A stretch of DNA of 64,000 bases from Paenibacillus ihbetae. GTDB lineage: Bacteria; Bacillota; Bacilli; Paenibacillales; Paenibacillaceae. The position numbers were made by a program, and so were the translations under genes. The DNA is taken from NCBI RefSeq assembly GCF_002741055.1, contig NZ_CP016809.1, positions 5,434,501 to 5,498,500 on the forward strand. Reading direction: 5' to 3'. The notes under the pieces are model-generated. The model saw only the letters and a program-made list of their open reading frames with translations, did no database searches and was not told the DNA's origin. Below, one piece after another: positions 17,813-26,680 of this stretch; within the stretch, counting starts at the first letter, position 1; each line of letters begins with the position of its first letter.

Positions 17813-20800
17813 ATGTTTTTGAAACGGATTGAGCTAGCAGGCTTTAAGTCGTTTGCCGATAAAACGGAGATGGAATTCGTACGCGGCATTACGGCTGTCG
17901 TCGGGCCGAACGGCAGCGGCAAGAGCAATATTTCCGACGGGATCCGCTGGGTCCTTGGGGAGCAGAGCGCCAAATCGCTTCGCGGCGGAAAGATGGAGGA
18001 CATTATTTTTGCCGGCAGCGATGCGCGTAAGGCGGTCAACTATGGCGAAGTATCGCTTACGCTGGACAATGAGGATCATGTGCTTCCGCTTGATTTTCAT
18101 GAGGTAACGGTGACCAGACGGGTGCACCGAAGCGGCGACAGCGAATATTTCATCAACAGGCAGTCCTGCCGGCTCAAGGATATTACGGAGCTGTTCATGG
18201 ACACGGGGATCGGCAAGGAGGCCTATTCCATCATTGGACAGGGGCGTATCGAAGAGATTTTAAGCACAAGATCGGAAGACCGCAGGGGCATATTTGAGGA
18301 AGCTTCCGGTATTGTTAAATATAAATCGCGAAAAAAAGAATCCGTGCGCAAGCTGGATGAGACGGAGCAGAATCTGCTGCGCATCCACGATCTTGTCACA
18401 GAGCTTGAGGATCAGATCGGACCGCTGAAGGAGCAGTCCGAGAAAGCGATCCGTTACAAGGAGCTCCGCGAGGAGCTGAAGCATAAGGAAATATCGCTGT
18501 ACGTATACCAAATTGAGCAGATTCATAACGCATGGAGCGAAGCGAATGCAAAGCTCGAGCAGCTGAAGGAAGAGCAGCTTGCCCTGTCAACGGTCGTTTC
18601 CGCGCATGATGCCAAGCTTGAGAGCGACCGATCGGCGCTGCGGCAGCTGGAGCAGGAAGTGGAGGACATTCAGAGCCAGCTTCTGCAATACAGCGAGCTG
18701 TTCGAGAAGAGCGAGGGGTACGGGGAAGTGCTCAAGGAGCGCCGCCGGAACCTGGAGCGCACGCGGGAGCAGCTGGAGGACAGCCTCCATTCGGGGGATA
18801 CCCATCTTGCCGAGCGGGTAGAAGAGCTTGAGCGCATGAAGAGCAAGCTGTCGGAGCTGAAGCAGGAATTGATTCAGGTTCGGGATCAGCTATCGGCGGA
18901 AGAAGCCAAGCTGGTCGGCGTCACCGGCGGGATCAGCCAGGAGCAGGAGGAGAGCCTGAAGGGCAATTTGCTCGAGCTGATGAACCGGATGGCCCAAGCG
19001 CGCAATGAAATCCGGTATGCGGACCAGCAGCAGGAAGCGCTGGAGCGCCGGATGAATCGCGCTCAGGAGGAATCCGGCAAATGGGAGGCCTTGAAAGAGG
19101 ATTTGCTTCGCCGCAAGGAGAGCATTGACCGCAGCATCGAACGCTTCGGCAAGGAAATTGCCGATCTGCGCAGCGGGTATATCAGCGAGAGCGAGCGTTA
19201 CCAGTCGCTGCAAAAGCTGCTCGATGAGACGCAGGGCGCCCTCCGGAAATGGGAGCAAAAGCGCGAGGCTCAGATTGCCCGCCGGGATACGATGAAAGAG
19301 CTGCAGGATGACTTTGACGGCTTCATGCTGGGCGTTAAGGAAGTGCTGAAGGCTTCGCGCAAATCGGTGCTCCAGGGTGTCCATGGTGCGGTGGCGGAGC
19401 TGATCCGCGTACCGGAAAGGCTGGAGCTTGCCATGGAGACGGCGCTCGGAGCATCGGTGCAGCATATCGTCATGGATAATGAAGCGGTATCCAGGCAAGC
19501 GATCTCGTTCCTGAAGCAGCGGCAGCTAGGACGGGCGACGTTTCTGCCGCTGGACGTCATCCGGCCGCGGAACGTATCCGGGTCGGACCGGTCGCTGGCC
19601 GAAGGGGAGCCCGGGTTCGTCGGCTTCGGCTCCGAGCTCGTGCAGTACGATCCCCGTTACAGCAACATCGTCGGCAGCTTGCTCGGCAATGTCGTCATTG
19701 CCGAGACGCTCGAGCAGGCCAACAAGATTGCTGCGCGGTTCTCCTACCGCTTCCGTGTCGTTACACTGGAAGGGGATGTCGTTAATGCGGGCGGTTCGAT
19801 GACCGGCGGAAGCCATCATAAGAAAACGAACAGCCTGCTGGGCCGCAAGCGCCAGCTGGAACAGCTGGACCAGGAGATCATGGAAACCGAGCGCCAGCTG
19901 GACAAGCTTCGCCAAGGCATGGAAGGCGTACGCACGCAAATGCTGGAATCTCAAGATAAGCTGGATTCGCTGCGCAAAGCAGGGGACGACAAGCGCATTG
20001 AAGAGCAGCAGGCGGCTGGAGACCGGAAGCAGCTGGAGCATGAGCTGCGTCACGTGCTGGAGCAGGCTGAGCTTGCCGGCGAGGAGAAGAGCAGCCAGGA
20101 GCAGGAGGCGAAGCAGATTCAGGAGGCGAGAGCCCGCGCAGAGAAGCTCCTGCAGCAGCTGGAAGAAGAAGAGAAGGCGACGCATCAGGCCATTCAAGCC
20201 GCGGAGTTTGCCCGTAAGGCGAATGAATCGGCCAAGGAAGAGCTGCAGAGCCAGCTTACGCTGCTCAAGGTTCGGGAGGGCAAGCTGGATCAGGAGACCT
20301 TCTCATTGGAGGAGCAGCTGAAGCGGCTGCAGTCCGATGTCGATAATCATGAGAAACAACAAAAGCAAAACCGCACGATGCTGGCCTCGGTGCAAGCTGA
20401 CCTCGAGCAGAACGAGCGCGAAAGCGTCAAGCAGATCGAGAATTTGAACGAGTACAAGCTGAAGAAGGAAGAGGCGGCGCAGCAGCTCGAGTTCAAGCGG
20501 GCGGCGCGCACGGCTCTTGGCCGGAAGCTGGAGCTCGCGGAGAGCGAGACAAAGGAGCAGCGCATCCAGCTGAAAGCGGTGGAGGATAAGCTCCGCGAGA
20601 CCGAAATCGGCGTTAACCGGCTCGACGTGGAGCTGGAGAACATCCTGAAGAAATTGAGCGAGGATTACGAGCTCAGTTACGAGCTTGCCAAGCAGCGCTA
20701 CCCCGTACCGGAGGACGTAACGTCCGCGCAGCACGAAGTGCGGGATTTGAAACGCTCCATCGCAGCGCTCGGGGACGTAAACCTCGGCGCGATTGAGGAA

Positions 20801-21382
20801 TTTCAACGCGTCAATGAACGCTATCAGTTCCTCAGCGAACAGAAGGCAGACCTGGTTGAGGCGAAAACGACGCTGTATCAAGTCATCAAGGAAATGGATG
20901 ATGAGATGTCCCGGCGCTTTAAGCAGACCTTTGACGCGATCCGCCGCGAATTCGGAACCGTGTTTACGAAGCTGTTCGGGGGCGGTCGCGCAGACCTTGT
21001 GCTGATCGATCCGGATCGTCTATTGGAGACGGGTATCGATATCGTCGCCCAGCCGCCGGGCAAGAAGCTGCAAAATCTGCAGCTGCTGTCGGGGGGAGAA
21101 CGGGCGCTGACCGCCATGGCGCTTCTATTCGCCATCCTGCATGTGAAGCCGGTGCCGTTCTGCGTACTGGATGAGGTCGAAGCGGCACTCGATGAAGCGA
21201 ACGTTGTGCGCTTTGCGCAATATTTGCGCGAATTTTCCGAGCAGACGCAATTTATCGTAGTCACTCACCGCAAAGGAACGATGGAAGAAGCGGACGTGCT
21301 GTACGGGGTCACGATGGAGGAAGGCGGCGTTTCGAAGCTCGTGTCCGTCAAGCTGGAGAATGAAGAAGCGGAAATTGCCTGA
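17813..21382 (+). CDS. smc: chromosome segregation protein SMC
   Basis: A 1189-residue ATPase, normal full length. Walker A is VVGPNGSGKSNISDGIRW (from residue 29); a coiled coil runs from about 170 to 500; the flexible hinge is about 515-635 with FVGFGSELV and GGSMTGGSHHK near its end; a second coiled coil runs to about 1000; the C-terminal head has the ABC signature LSGGERALTAMALLF (from Leu1092) and Walker B FCVLDEVEAALDEANV. SMC dimers with ScpAB compact and individualise the origin regions. ATG 17813 has AGAGGTGATGGG upstream. It is followed 29 bases later by ftsY. Confidence 0.98.
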   Translation: MFLKRIELAGFKSFADKTEMEFVRGITAVVGPNGSGKSNISDGIRWVLGEQSAKSLRGGKMEDIIFAGSDARKAVNYGEVSLTLDNEDHVLPLDFHEVTVTRRVHRSGDSEYFINRQSCRLKDITELFMDTGIGKEAYSIIGQGRIEEILSTRSEDRRGIFEEASGIVKYKSRKKESVRKLDETEQNLLRIHDLVTELEDQIGPLKEQSEKAIRYKELREELKHKEISLYVYQIEQIHNAWSEANAKLEQLKEEQLALSTVVSAHDAKLESDRSALRQLEQEVEDIQSQLLQYSELFEKSEGYGEVLKERRRNLERTREQLEDSLHSGDTHLAERVEELERMKSKLSELKQELIQVRDQLSAEEAKLVGVTGGISQEQEESLKGNLLELMNRMAQARNEIRYADQQQEALERRMNRAQEESGKWEALKEDLLRRKESIDRSIERFGKEIADLRSGYISESERYQSLQKLLDETQGALRKWEQKREAQIARRDTMKELQDDFDGFMLGVKEVLKASRKSVLQGVHGAVAELIRVPERLELAMETALGASVQHIVMDNEAVSRQAISFLKQRQLGRATFLPLDVIRPRNVSGSDRSLAEGEPGFVGFGSELVQYDPRYSNIVGSLLGNVVIAETLEQANKIAARFSYRFRVVTLEGDVVNAGGSMTGGSHHKKTNSLLGRKRQLEQLDQEIMETERQLDKLRQGMEGVRTQMLESQDKLDSLRKAGDDKRIEEQQAAGDRKQLEHELRHVLEQAELAGEEKSSQEQEAKQIQEARARAEKLLQQLEEEEKATHQAIQAAEFARKANESAKEELQSQLTLLKVREGKLDQETFSLEEQLKRLQSDVDNHEKQQKQNRTMLASVQADLEQNERESVKQIENLNEYKLKKEEAAQQLEFKRAARTALGRKLELAESETKEQRIQLKAVEDKLRETEIGVNRLDVELENILKKLSEDYELSYELAKQRYPVPEDVTSAQHEVRDLKRSIAALGDVNLGAIEEFQRVNERYQFLSEQKADLVEAKTTLYQVIKEMDDEMSRRFKQTFDAIRREFGTVFTKLFGGGRADLVLIDPDRLLETGIDIVAQPPGKKLQNLQLLSGGERALTAMALLFAILHVKPVPFCVLDEVEAALDEANVVRFAQYLREFSEQTQFIVVTHRKGTMEEADVLYGVTMEEGGVSKLVSVKLENEEAEIA

Positions 21383-21411
21383 TAGAACATTTAACATGTG
21401 TGGAGGGAACT

Positions 21412-22410
21412 ATGAGCTTTTTTAAGAGACTGAAAGAGAGCATTTCTAGCAAGACCGAGAATGTAACGAAGCAGTTCCGCGACGGACTCGAAAAAACGCG
21501 GAAGGGATTCATCGAGAAGGTATCGGATCTCGTGACCCGGCGCAAAAAAATAGACGAGGAGTTCTATGAGGAGCTGGAGGAGATCCTGATCGGTGCCGAT
21601 GTAGGCGTCAACACGGTGATGGATCTGATGGACGACCTCCGGGCGGAGGTCAAAAAGCGCCGGATCGAGGATGCGGCAGATCTGCAGCCGGTATTGTCCG
21701 AGAAGCTGATGGAGCTGCTTCGCGATGACAGCAGCAACGAGCTCCGCGAAAATCCGGACGGCATTACGGTGATTCTGTTTGTCGGCGTCAACGGCGTCGG
21801 CAAGACCACAACGATCGGCAAGCTGGCTCACCGTTACAAGCAGCAGGGCAAGAAAGTGCTGCTTGCGGCAGGCGATACCTTCCGTGCCGGTGCGATCGAG
21901 CAGCTGGAGGTTTGGGGCGAGCGGGTTGGCGTTGAAGTCATCAAGCAGCAGGCGGGATCCGACCCGGCGGCTGTCATGTTTGACGCCGTACAAGCCGCCA
22001 AGCAGCGGCAAGCGGATGTTCTGCTCTGCGATACGGCTGGACGTCTCCAGAACAAGACGAATCTGATGGAAGAGCTTAACAAGATCTTCCGCGTGATCCA
22101 GCGTGAGATTCCGAGTGCGCCGCATGAAGTGCTGATGGTGCTGGATGCTACGACAGGCCAGAATGCGCTGAGTCAGGCGAAGCTGTTCGGCGAGAAGAGC
22201 GGCGTAACCGGTCTTGTCCTGACGAAGCTGGATGGAACGGCAAAGGGCGGCATCGTCATCGCTATCCGCCAGGAGCTGAACCTGCCGGTGAAGCTCGTTG
22301 GCCTCGGGGAGAAGATGGAGGATCTGCAGACCTTCGATTCCGAGCAATTCGTGCACGCGCTGTTTGCCGGGATGATCAAGGAAGACGAGAACCCGGCGGA
22401 CCCGAATTGA
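21412..22410 (+). CDS. ftsY: signal recognition particle receptor FtsY
   Basis: A 332-residue SRP-type GTPase. The short charged N domain (1-100) carries no long acidic A domain, as is usual in Firmicutes. G1 is FVGVNGVGKTTT (residues 123-134), followed by AAGDTFRAGAIEQL (insertion box), CDTAGRLQN (G3) and LTKLDGTAKGG (G4). FtsY docks SRP-ribosome complexes at the membrane. ATG 21412 follows TGGAGGGAACT. In Bacillus the next genes are ylxM-ffh; here a 6-kb polysaccharide cluster lies between. Confidence 0.97.
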   Translation: MSFFKRLKESISSKTENVTKQFRDGLEKTRKGFIEKVSDLVTRRKKIDEEFYEELEEILIGADVGVNTVMDLMDDLRAEVKKRRIEDAADLQPVLSEKLMELLRDDSSNELRENPDGITVILFVGVNGVGKTTTIGKLAHRYKQQGKKVLLAAGDTFRAGAIEQLEVWGERVGVEVIKQQAGSDPAAVMFDAVQAAKQRQADVLLCDTAGRLQNKTNLMEELNKIFRVIQREIPSAPHEVLMVLDATTGQNALSQAKLFGEKSGVTGLVLTKLDGTAKGGIVIAIRQELNLPVKLVGLGEKMEDLQTFDSEQFVHALFAGMIKEDENPADPN

Positions 22411-22451
22411 TCCATGTTCGCGAATCCGTTTGGGCATACATCGAAACACAA

Positions 22452-22497
22452 CAAAGAGGCGAGCCTCAAGGTCTGGTGACCTGGGACCGCCTCTTTG
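22452..22497. terminator. terminator between ftsY and the DUF2642 gene
   Basis: CAAAGAGGCG and CGCCTCTTTG form the outer stem, with an inner AGGTC-TGGT-GACCT hairpin, giving a branched structure between convergent genes. Confidence 0.75.
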
Positions 22498-22562
22498 CTA
22501 TTCGGCAAGGCACGAGAAACGTGCCATATCCTTCTGCCCGTCGCTAAGTTCCAGGAATCCGA

Positions 22563-22766
22563 TCAGGACGAAACGATGCGTACGAATTCGATCGACCGGA
22601 GCGGAATGATAGCCGTATCGGTCGGAGGGCCGTAAATGATCGGAGGCACCTTTAACGTGACGGTGCTTTCTTCGACCGCGGTTAGCGTTCCGATAATGAT
22701 ATCGCCGGACACCGCCACCTCGGTTTCGGATCCGATAAAGCCTTGGAGCCAATCTACAAAACGCAT
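22563..22766 (-). CDS. small DUF2642-like protein
   Basis: A 67-residue protein: MRFVDWLQGFIGSETEVAVSGDIIIGTL, then TVTLKVPPIIYGPP and AIIPLRSIEFVRIV. The strand pattern (small Sm-like barrel: gain of a binding surface, 'G.I..V....V.L') matches DUF2642, found in spore-coat-associated proteins of bacilli. The function is unknown. ATG 22766 is preferred because AAGGAGG lies nine bases upstream; a longer frame to 22796 begins inside the leader. The leader contains a 14-bp direct repeat. The gene follows a second, longer DUF2642-like gene on the same strand. Confidence 0.65.
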   Translation of the reverse strand: MRFVDWLQGFIGSETEVAVSGDIIIGTLTAVEESTVTLKVPPIIYGPPTDTAIIPLRSIEFVRIVSS

Positions 22767-22790
22767 AGGGGGTCGCCTCCTTTTTTTTTG

Positions 22791-22824
22791 AATCATTAAG
22801 CGTATTTATAAATCATTAAGCGTA
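22791..22824 (-). repeat. 14-bp tandem direct repeat in the leader of the DUF2642 gene
   Basis: AATCATTAAGCGTA occurs at 22791-22804 and again at 22811-22824, exactly 20 bases apart (two helical turns). It lies 25-58 bases upstream of the start codon, a typical place for a regulator or an RNA element. Confidence 0.8.
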
Positions 22825-22853
22825 AATCAGACCGGACGTATTCGATAAACAGG

Positions 22854-23174
22854 TTACTGCACGGACGTGATATTGGTAAAAGGAATCAGAACAAGATCGC
22901 CTGAAGCCTCCCGGAGCTGAACGCCGTCGTCGGCCGTAGCCAGAACGACGCCTTCCAGGGTAACGAAGGTCGTGCCCACACGTACCCTCTGACCGATCCG
23001 GGCACCGAAATATTCAATAAGCTCCGGAATGATGATTAATCCGGTTCGAACCTGGTCCTCCAGCGATTCTACCCGTTCGGTTAAATGTTCGGTTTGCCGG
23101 CTGAGAAGCTCAACTTGGCGCGATAACGCCTTTACTTTGGCAGCAAGTCGTCTGCCGAACAGGATGCAGCACAT
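22854..23174 (-). CDS. coiled-coil plus DUF2642-like protein
   Basis: A 106-residue protein. Residues 12-45 are a heptad coiled coil (VKALSRQVELLSRQTEHLTERVESLEDQV), followed by a barrel-like domain: GARIGQRVRVGTTFVTLEGVVLATADDGVQL and LVLIPFTNITSV. The second half resembles DUF2642, so this and the neighbouring 67-residue protein may form a complex. AAAGGAGAATGACCC precedes ATG 23174. The gene lies 18 bases downstream of the pyruvyl transferase gene and is probably cotranscribed with it. Role unknown; a spore or envelope location is inferred from context only. Confidence 0.65.
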   Translation of the reverse strand: MCCILFGRRLAAKVKALSRQVELLSRQTEHLTERVESLEDQVRTGLIIIPELIEYFGARIGQRVRVGTTFVTLEGVVLATADDGVQLREASGDLVLIPFTNITSVQ

Positions 23175-23192
23175 GGGTCATTCTCCTTTCTG

Positions 23193-24200
23193 TCATCGTT
23201 TGTATTGTTCAATATCAGACTTTAGCTCGAGCAGGGAAGCCAGGCTTCGCTGCTCGGTGTCCCGGATGAGCGGCAATGCGCCGTGCACGTGGCCGGGCCC
23301 GTATTTCAAAAAGCGCTCAGTGCGTTCAACCCATTCGTCCAGCGGCTGCCGGTAATCGACCACGTACTGTCCAAGGCCGAAGGAGCACAGAAGGCTGTGC
23401 ACTTTGCCCATCGTGCTGAAGGCAAGCACCGGCTTACCACCCCGAAGGGCTGCAAGGGATGGATGAAGCTTGAAGGAAATTAAATAATCGACGGATTGAA
23501 TAAAGCTGTACGTCAGTTCAAGATCCATCAGAAAAGGAAGCGTTTCGATCGATGCGTGCGGCGACAGCTCCTTCACCTTCTGCTGCAGCTGCAAGCAAGT
23601 GCTGTAGTCGGAATAGGCATTGCCCGGATGATGGATGACCGGTATGAGCGCCAGGTGGTACCCCTTTCGGTTCAAATGCGAAAGCAGCTTCGTCATGTTG
23701 TCCATCGGGAAGGAAGAATACGAGAACACCACTACGCCAATAACCGGACGTCTCGAGAAACGCTTGACGGGAATGGCCGGCTGCCGGTATCCGAACACGA
23801 TATCCGGAGCGACCTCGACATTTCGGTGAAACCTTGCCCGCTGCGCAATCGCTTGGGACCTCTCATCCCGGAACACCGCACGCTGGGCCGCCGAGATCAT
23901 ATCCCGATAAGCGGATACCTGATCCTCCGGCCAGGTGTGCTCGGGATAAGCGTCCACAATGCCGACGCCATAGACCCAGGTGGGCCTTCCCTTGAGCTGG
24001 GCAGGGAAATAATAATTGTTGAAGGAATAAGGCGTGATCAGATCGCCTCCGCCGATGATGAACGCATCGGTCTGATTCGGGTCCAGCCGGGAATTCCAAG
24101 GGTAGACGTGATGATTGTCAAAAATCTGGCGGAGGGTATGAAGGAACAGATCGTCCCCGAAATTTCCCATTCCGTAATATCCGGAAGCGGCAATTTTCAT
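23193..24200 (-). CDS. polysaccharide pyruvyl transferase family protein
   Basis: A 335-residue GT-B-like enzyme of the polysaccharide pyruvyl transferase family (CsaB and related), which adds ketal pyruvate from phosphoenolpyruvate to surface sugars, often for S-layer or spore-surface anchoring. Diagnostic parts: SGYYGMGNFGDDLFL at the N-terminus, FIIGGGDLITPY, VYGVGIVDAY, and the C-terminal DYLISFKLHPSLAALRGGKPVLAFS. The start ATG 24200 has AAAGGAGGTG upstream. It is third in a minus-strand run that begins at 26485. Confidence 0.85.
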   Translation of the reverse strand: MKIAASGYYGMGNFGDDLFLHTLRQIFDNHHVYPWNSRLDPNQTDAFIIGGGDLITPYSFNNYYFPAQLKGRPTWVYGVGIVDAYPEHTWPEDQVSAYRDMISAAQRAVFRDERSQAIAQRARFHRNVEVAPDIVFGYRQPAIPVKRFSRRPVIGVVVFSYSSFPMDNMTKLLSHLNRKGYHLALIPVIHHPGNAYSDYSTCLQLQQKVKELSPHASIETLPFLMDLELTYSFIQSVDYLISFKLHPSLAALRGGKPVLAFSTMGKVHSLLCSFGLGQYVVDYRQPLDEWVERTERFLKYGPGHVHGALPLIRDTEQRSLASLLELKSDIEQYKR

Positions 24201-24242
24201 AACGTTTCACCTCCTTTATAGTCACGCCCGATCGCATAGGCG

Positions 24243-25460
24243 TTAACGGGATTTTTGCCAGGCCGGGAACAGATCCCCGCTGCGCTGGCTGATGCTGCTC
24301 CCGTAAATTACGCGGTGATATAACACGGCCGGAACCTGAACGAGAAGGTGATGCTCAAGCAAGCGGGAGGTAAGGTCGATATCTTCAAATATCCGGCCGA
24401 AGCGGTCCTCCCGGTCCCACCATCCTCCGACCGCCTTCAGCGATGCTGCTCGGTACATCCGGGGCACGAGGGGATGGGCTTGGGCGAAATGCCGCGAAGA
24501 ACGGGTCTGCTCCGGCGGGTTCGCGCTGCTGATGGTGCCTTTCCAGACCGGTCCCATTTGTCTCGTACGGATCCACCACCCATACAAGGCTGTAGCCATC
24601 CCGGCTTCCGGTGCCTGGTCAAGGGCTTCGGACAGCAGCCGCACCGTATCGGGAGCAAGCCAATCATCGCCGTCCAGCTCCAGAATATAGCGGCCTCTTG
24701 CTTCCTCAAGCAGCCGGTTCATCATGACCGCCTTGCCGCGATTTCGCGAATGAAGGAGGATCTTAATGCGGGGGTCGGAATAAAAGCACGCTTCTTCAAG
24801 GGAGTCGTCATCCGAGGCGTCATCGCCGATGATCAGCTCCCAATCCTCGCTGGACTGCGCCAGCACCGATCGGATGCTCCAGCCCATGGTGTCTCTCATA
24901 TTGTGTACGCTCATGAGAATCGAAACTGCCGGCTTCACTCGGGTAACAGAAGATGCTGTTTGTTGTGATGGGTCATGCATATGGGGCGGCTTCTGCTTAG
25001 TGGCGGCTATGAGCGGGACGATACATTCACGGTCATGGAGCTGGGAAAGCGGCATTCGGCTGGTGATGTTCCGGCTTCCGGAGCCTCCCATGCCCGAGCC
25101 TGCCGAGGCAGGCATTTCCATCCGAAAGAATTGGTTTGCGTCATTAGGCATCAGATCATCCTGAAGAAAGCGTGCTGCCGGTAGCCGGCTGTTCCATTCC
25201 GACAGCTGGTCCCGGAGCCATTCTCTCCGCCATAAGCAGGGGATCCCGTCCACGCATATACAGACAGCTTCCCGGGGGATCTCGGAAGTCCAGTCAAAGG
25301 ATCGGAGCCATTGCCTATGGGCAGGAAGACTCAAGCTGCTTGACATTATCCACCCGCTGGAAGCCCAGCGTACATCCTCGAGAATTCGGTCGCGGTATGC
25401 GGCTGTCTCGTCCCTGGTGAAGCCGAAGGGCCGGGCCTGAAGGATATCAAACGGCTTCAT
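24243..25460 (-). CDS. GT2-family glycosyltransferase with extra N-terminal region
   Basis: A 405-residue protein. Residues about 180-400 form a GT-A fold family 2 glycosyltransferase: VSILMSVHNMRDTMGWSIRSVL, ELIIGDDASDDDSLEE, then ELDGDDWL with the metal-binding DxD and GRIFEDIDLTSRL with the catalytic acid. The first 175 residues (DILQARPFGFTRDETAAYRDRI...) are not recognised; they may bind the acceptor. ATG 25460 overlaps the stop of the upstream glycosyltransferase (ATGA), so the two are translationally coupled. A much longer upstream frame exists but would overlap that gene by 200 bases. Confidence 0.8.
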   Translation of the reverse strand: MKPFDILQARPFGFTRDETAAYRDRILEDVRWASSGWIMSSSLSLPAHRQWLRSFDWTSEIPREAVCICVDGIPCLWRREWLRDQLSEWNSRLPAARFLQDDLMPNDANQFFRMEMPASAGSGMGGSGSRNITSRMPLSQLHDRECIVPLIAATKQKPPHMHDPSQQTASSVTRVKPAVSILMSVHNMRDTMGWSIRSVLAQSSEDWELIIGDDASDDDSLEEACFYSDPRIKILLHSRNRGKAVMMNRLLEEARGRYILELDGDDWLAPDTVRLLSEALDQAPEAGMATALYGWWIRTRQMGPVWKGTISSANPPEQTRSSRHFAQAHPLVPRMYRAASLKAVGGWWDREDRFGRIFEDIDLTSRLLEHHLLVQVPAVLYHRVIYGSSISQRSGDLFPAWQKSR

Positions 25461-26485
25461 ATTCCGCCGAGCCCTCTGAGGCGAAGCGTTTCCGCGATGA
25501 CCTGATCCGCCGCCTTTCCGCGCTCGATCCAGCGGTTGCTGTGCGCATAGGCGATTCGGGCCTGCTTGCTCTCCTCCGTGTCCGGGTGCTTTAGAAGGTA
25601 GCCAAGCTTCGAGATGAAATCCTCGTGGGTGGTCGCGGTTTTGACATGCGGCTCCATGGCGATGCACTCCGGCAGGGCGGTCGATAGTACGCGGACGCCT
25701 GCGGCCATATACTCATAAGCTTTTACCGGATTGGTTGCAAGCGTAATCGGATGATATTGAAACGGGATTAAGGCAACATCGATATGGCGGAGATAGCGCT
25801 TGAGCTCATAGTGGGGCTTTTCACCGAGAATATGCACATTGGGAAGCTGCGAATAATCTCCCGAGCTGCCGTAAGGAGCGCCGATCGATACGAAATGGAC
25901 GTGGGGAAAGGCGGCCGCCGCCTTAGCGAACAGCTCATGATCCACCCAATACGCCCAAGCCCCGATATAAGCGGCAACGGGACCCTCCGGCAGGTCGGCG
26001 GGACGGTCGGATGCCGGGATATGAAAAAAGGAAGGATCTGCTCCGTTCGGAATCAAGGTTAGTGGTTTATCCGGATACGCAAGCGAAAGACGGGTGTGAA
26101 TAACTTCGGCCGTGCACACCACATGGTCTGCCGATTCGATCATCTTCGGCTCGTATTTCGCCCAGTGCGGAAATTCGTCACAGCAGTCATAGATCGTAAT
26201 GTCCGGCTTGAACAGCGTCTCAATGCGGGTCCGGAGCTTGGACCAGGTCGTCCAGACGACAACCGGGTGTTCCTTGCGAAGAGCGGGGAGCTTCTTGTAC
26301 AGAAACGCCTTCGTATCCGTAAATAGATAGACATTCTCTTCGATCTCTGTAAACTCTGAATCCAGCGGTGCCAGGTTTTCGAAGAAAACCTGATGACCTA
26401 GTGCGCCTAATTGAGTCATAAGCTGCTGCGGTCTTTGCTTCATATACGACCAGTTCATCGTTCTCGGATAAATGATAACAGCCAA
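25457..26485 (-). CDS. GT-B glycosyltransferase (GT4/GT1 type)
   Basis: A 342-residue glycosyltransferase. The N-terminal domain begins VIIYPRTMNWSYMKQRPQQLMTQLGALGHQVFF; the acceptor/donor cleft segment LTLIPNGADPSFF and the C-terminal donor motif ATNPVKAYEYMAAGVRVLSTALPECIAME (E-x7-E) are typical of family 4. The nucleotide-sugar donor is unknown. The start is TTG 26485 with GGAGG eight bases upstream. It is the first gene of the minus-strand surface-sugar unit and is divergent from the UDP-GlcNAc epimerase gene across 195 bases, which must contain both promoters. Confidence 0.85.
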   Translation of the reverse strand: MAVIIYPRTMNWSYMKQRPQQLMTQLGALGHQVFFENLAPLDSEFTEIEENVYLFTDTKAFLYKKLPALRKEHPVVVWTTWSKLRTRIETLFKPDITIYDCCDEFPHWAKYEPKMIESADHVVCTAEVIHTRLSLAYPDKPLTLIPNGADPSFFHIPASDRPADLPEGPVAAYIGAWAYWVDHELFAKAAAAFPHVHFVSIGAPYGSSGDYSQLPNVHILGEKPHYELKRYLRHIDVALIPFQYHPITLATNPVKAYEYMAAGVRVLSTALPECIAMEPHVKTATTHEDFISKLGYLLKHPDTEESKQARIAYAHSNRWIERGKAADQVIAETLRLRGLGGI

Positions 26486-26680
26486 GAGGTTTTCCTCCTT
26501 TCTTTGGTTCTAGGGTTACTATATGCATTGATAGCTTTTAAGATTGGACGATTGAACAGGAAGAGCCAAAATGGTTGATTATGATGCTAGGGACGGCAAC
26601 GGAATCGGAACGATTCTACCAATCTTTCATATAATGCTGGGGATGAAGATATCCATTACCGGGTGAGGAGAGTGAGAGTT

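Noticed and set aside
21391..22449. 352-codon open frame opposite ftsY
   Set aside because: Complete overlap with ftsY and no ribosome binding site; product is composition-driven.
25460..25667. N-terminal extension of the GT2 glycosyltransferase by 69 codons
   Set aside because: It overlaps the upstream glycosyltransferase by about 200 bases, is Arg/Gly-rich nonsense, and the ATGA junction at 25457-25460 is a better start.
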